This document shows, piece by piece, positions 1-64,000 of a stretch of DNA of 64,000 nt. A program made the position numbers and the translations under genes. Every line of letters begins with the position of its first letter. Positions within the stretch are counted from its first letter, which is position 1. This DNA is from Dendrolimus kikuchii (Eukaryota; Arthropoda; Insecta; Lepidoptera; Lasiocampidae). Below the pieces are notes generated by a model. The model worked only from the letters and a program-made list of their open reading frames with translations, did no database searches and had not been told where the DNA came from. The stretch covers positions 10,488,001 through 10,552,000 of the forward strand of contig CM034411.1 of assembly GCA_019925095.2 (NCBI GenBank). The letters are read 5' to 3'.

Positions 1-155
1 TGGCGAACTACAGCCTTGAAATTTGTGCAAGCGAGATTGTGATAATCACAAATAATAAAGTAAAGTATCTTATATCTATAGGTTTTGCACTACCTGAATT
101 TGAGATTTACCCTATATACATCTTTAAATGTATAATTAAAATCTTTGTTCCTTAG

Positions 156-62626
<62,471 letters not shown>

Positions 62627-62908
62627 GTTTGTTACGTTTCTTACACATACAAAAATAGCCCTTATAAATATTTCCTAATTATTCTATTACTGGATTATAT
62701 TTACTTGTACGCATTTTATAATGCGTAAAAGTAAATGAGTAAATAAGGATGAACAGTAGGATATAGAAACTCGATACTTAATTGGTCTGTATGTCTTTGT
62801 ACTGGTGAGCTGCGGGATGCTTTAAAAATTATTGAGTCATGGGCCATACCTAGGGAGGTACCTAGCCTACCTACTTACCTTCTTTTAGAACATTTTTTAT
62901 ATATTTAA

Positions 62909-63159
62909 CCCTCTAAAAGGAAACCACCACAAATATGTGGCCGAACTGTCACACATGCTAATTGAGAAGCACCACAAATTTATGGTCAAATACAGATAAT
63001 TGAAACTAACGTTGAACTGATGCTTTCTCCCTCTACCTACATCGAATTTGTATTAGAGTAAAAGAGACGATATAATTCTCTTGTTTTTGGCGTGGCAATT
63101 TCGATGGCAAGTGGCCGATTATGGACAAAAATAATATTAAATTTGGCCCCCTTTAAGGT
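62909..63159 (+). mobile_element. TTAA-flanked MITE (piggyBac-like), copy 2
   Basis: 251 bp, starting CCCTCTAAAAGG after TTAA (62905-62908) and ending CCCCCTTTAAGGT before TTAA (63160-63163). Homologous to 35249-35490 in the same orientation. Confidence 0.7.
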
Positions 63160-63224
63160 TTAAGTACATTTTAGATTGTATGTTCCATTTATTTTTGTTA
63201 TCTATAATATCATAGAATTCTAAG

Positions 63225-63330
63225 CGTGCCGTGTCTGTACATTGAAGCTTAAAAAAAACATCTGGAATAGACTATAAAGGATAAAGAACACGATGTATAT
63301 ATTTTTTTATTTCTTGTCCTTTAGTCGTTT
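63225..63330 (+). repeat. Family R repeat, copy 3
   Basis: GTGCCGTGTCTGTACATTGA, then CATCTGGAATAGACTATAAA and a T-rich stretch before CTTGTCCTTTAG. The following 63340-63720 carries repeated TTTTATCCCGGGAA motifs similar to 44920-45080. Confidence 0.55.
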
Positions 63331-64000
63331 TGTCTGTTTGATCGGGATTTACGTAAAAACTACTGGGCTGATTTCGATACGGTTTTCGCTGGTCGACAGC
63401 AAATCTTTAGATTTAAACTATTTGCTACTTTTTATCCCGGGAAACCCGCGGTAATTTTTCTGGAAATGATTTAAAATGGCCAGATAAAAAAATCGAATTT
63501 CAATGTGATTTTTTACTGATCGATAGCACATTTAATATTATAAAAAGTGTGATATTTTTTATCCCGGGAATTTTCCCGAGAGCGGTTTGAGATTATTCGA
63601 AGGCATAAAAATTTGCTTATTCCGACACAGTTTCCGCTAAAACGATAGCTTACATTCTCTTTTTAAATGTTGCGATTCTTTGTGTCCCGGGTATCCCGGC
63701 AGAATTTCAAGTCAAGCGTATACGATGTAAATATTAAAACTAATCAAAAGGTTTTACATGTCTAAAAAATCTTCTTAGACATAATAGAAAATGAAACAAC
63801 TTTGATATAAGTCGTTTTAAACTTTGTTGTCAAAGAGTTAAACATGTGACTTAGTTTGAAAAGATAACATGTGTTCGCGGAACGTTAATTGAATCAACTT
63901 GAAAACTGGCGAACCTTTTCATACCACGAGTGTACACAAAATAGTTACATATAAAAATCCAAAAAACTGGTCATGCACAAACACGCGTTTAACCCTAAAA

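Overview
The window is animal nuclear DNA, and almost certainly a moth or butterfly. AT-rich introns separate 61 short exons, all on the + strand, that join into one open reading frame. The introns hold interspersed repeats of kinds I associate with Lepidoptera: LINE 3' ends with a TATG tail, a roughly 300 bp repeat ending in AATAAA plus poly-A, SINEs with a tRNA-like head, and short DNA transposons. The species cannot be fixed from the sequence.

The only protein gene I can support is projectin (Drosophila bent, bt; the insect twitchin/mini-titin), a giant muscle protein. Both gene ends lie outside the window. The confident exons total 10,679 bases, about 3,559 residues. They encode, in order: part of an immunoglobulin (Ig) domain (156-392); a conserved charged linker (471-607); a 3.5 kb stretch where insect projectins carry their alternatively spliced PEVK-like segment (608-4119); five Ig domains (4120-7440); ten complete FnIII-FnIII-Ig modules (about 7441-62600); and the first residues of module 11. 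The kinase domain is not reached. Every splice junction keeps the frame. Most domain boundaries coincide with phase 1 introns, and introns inside domains are mostly phase 0 or 2.

In the 608-4119 stretch I see two small candidate exons (2038-2121, 2965-3021). Both are phase 0 on each side, so they can be skipped without a frameshift. They end in related 19-residue segments built around I/V-P-D-W-P-x-L, and both have weak GTTYGA donors. They are the best candidates for an undescribed lineage-specific version of the projectin elastic segment.

The introns record many insertions. One LINE family is present seven times, always truncated at its 5' end, usually between 9-13 bp target duplications, and its coding sequence stops a few bases before the tail. 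One copy sits inside a poly-A repeat copy. DNA elements with visible target duplications include three with 8 bp duplications, two TTAA-flanked, one TAA-flanked and two pogo/Tigger-like copies. There are also a Penelope-like fragment, decayed LINE reverse transcriptase relics, two minisatellites, two foldbacks and several short perfect palindromes. No second host gene, functional tRNA, rRNA or CRISPR array was found.
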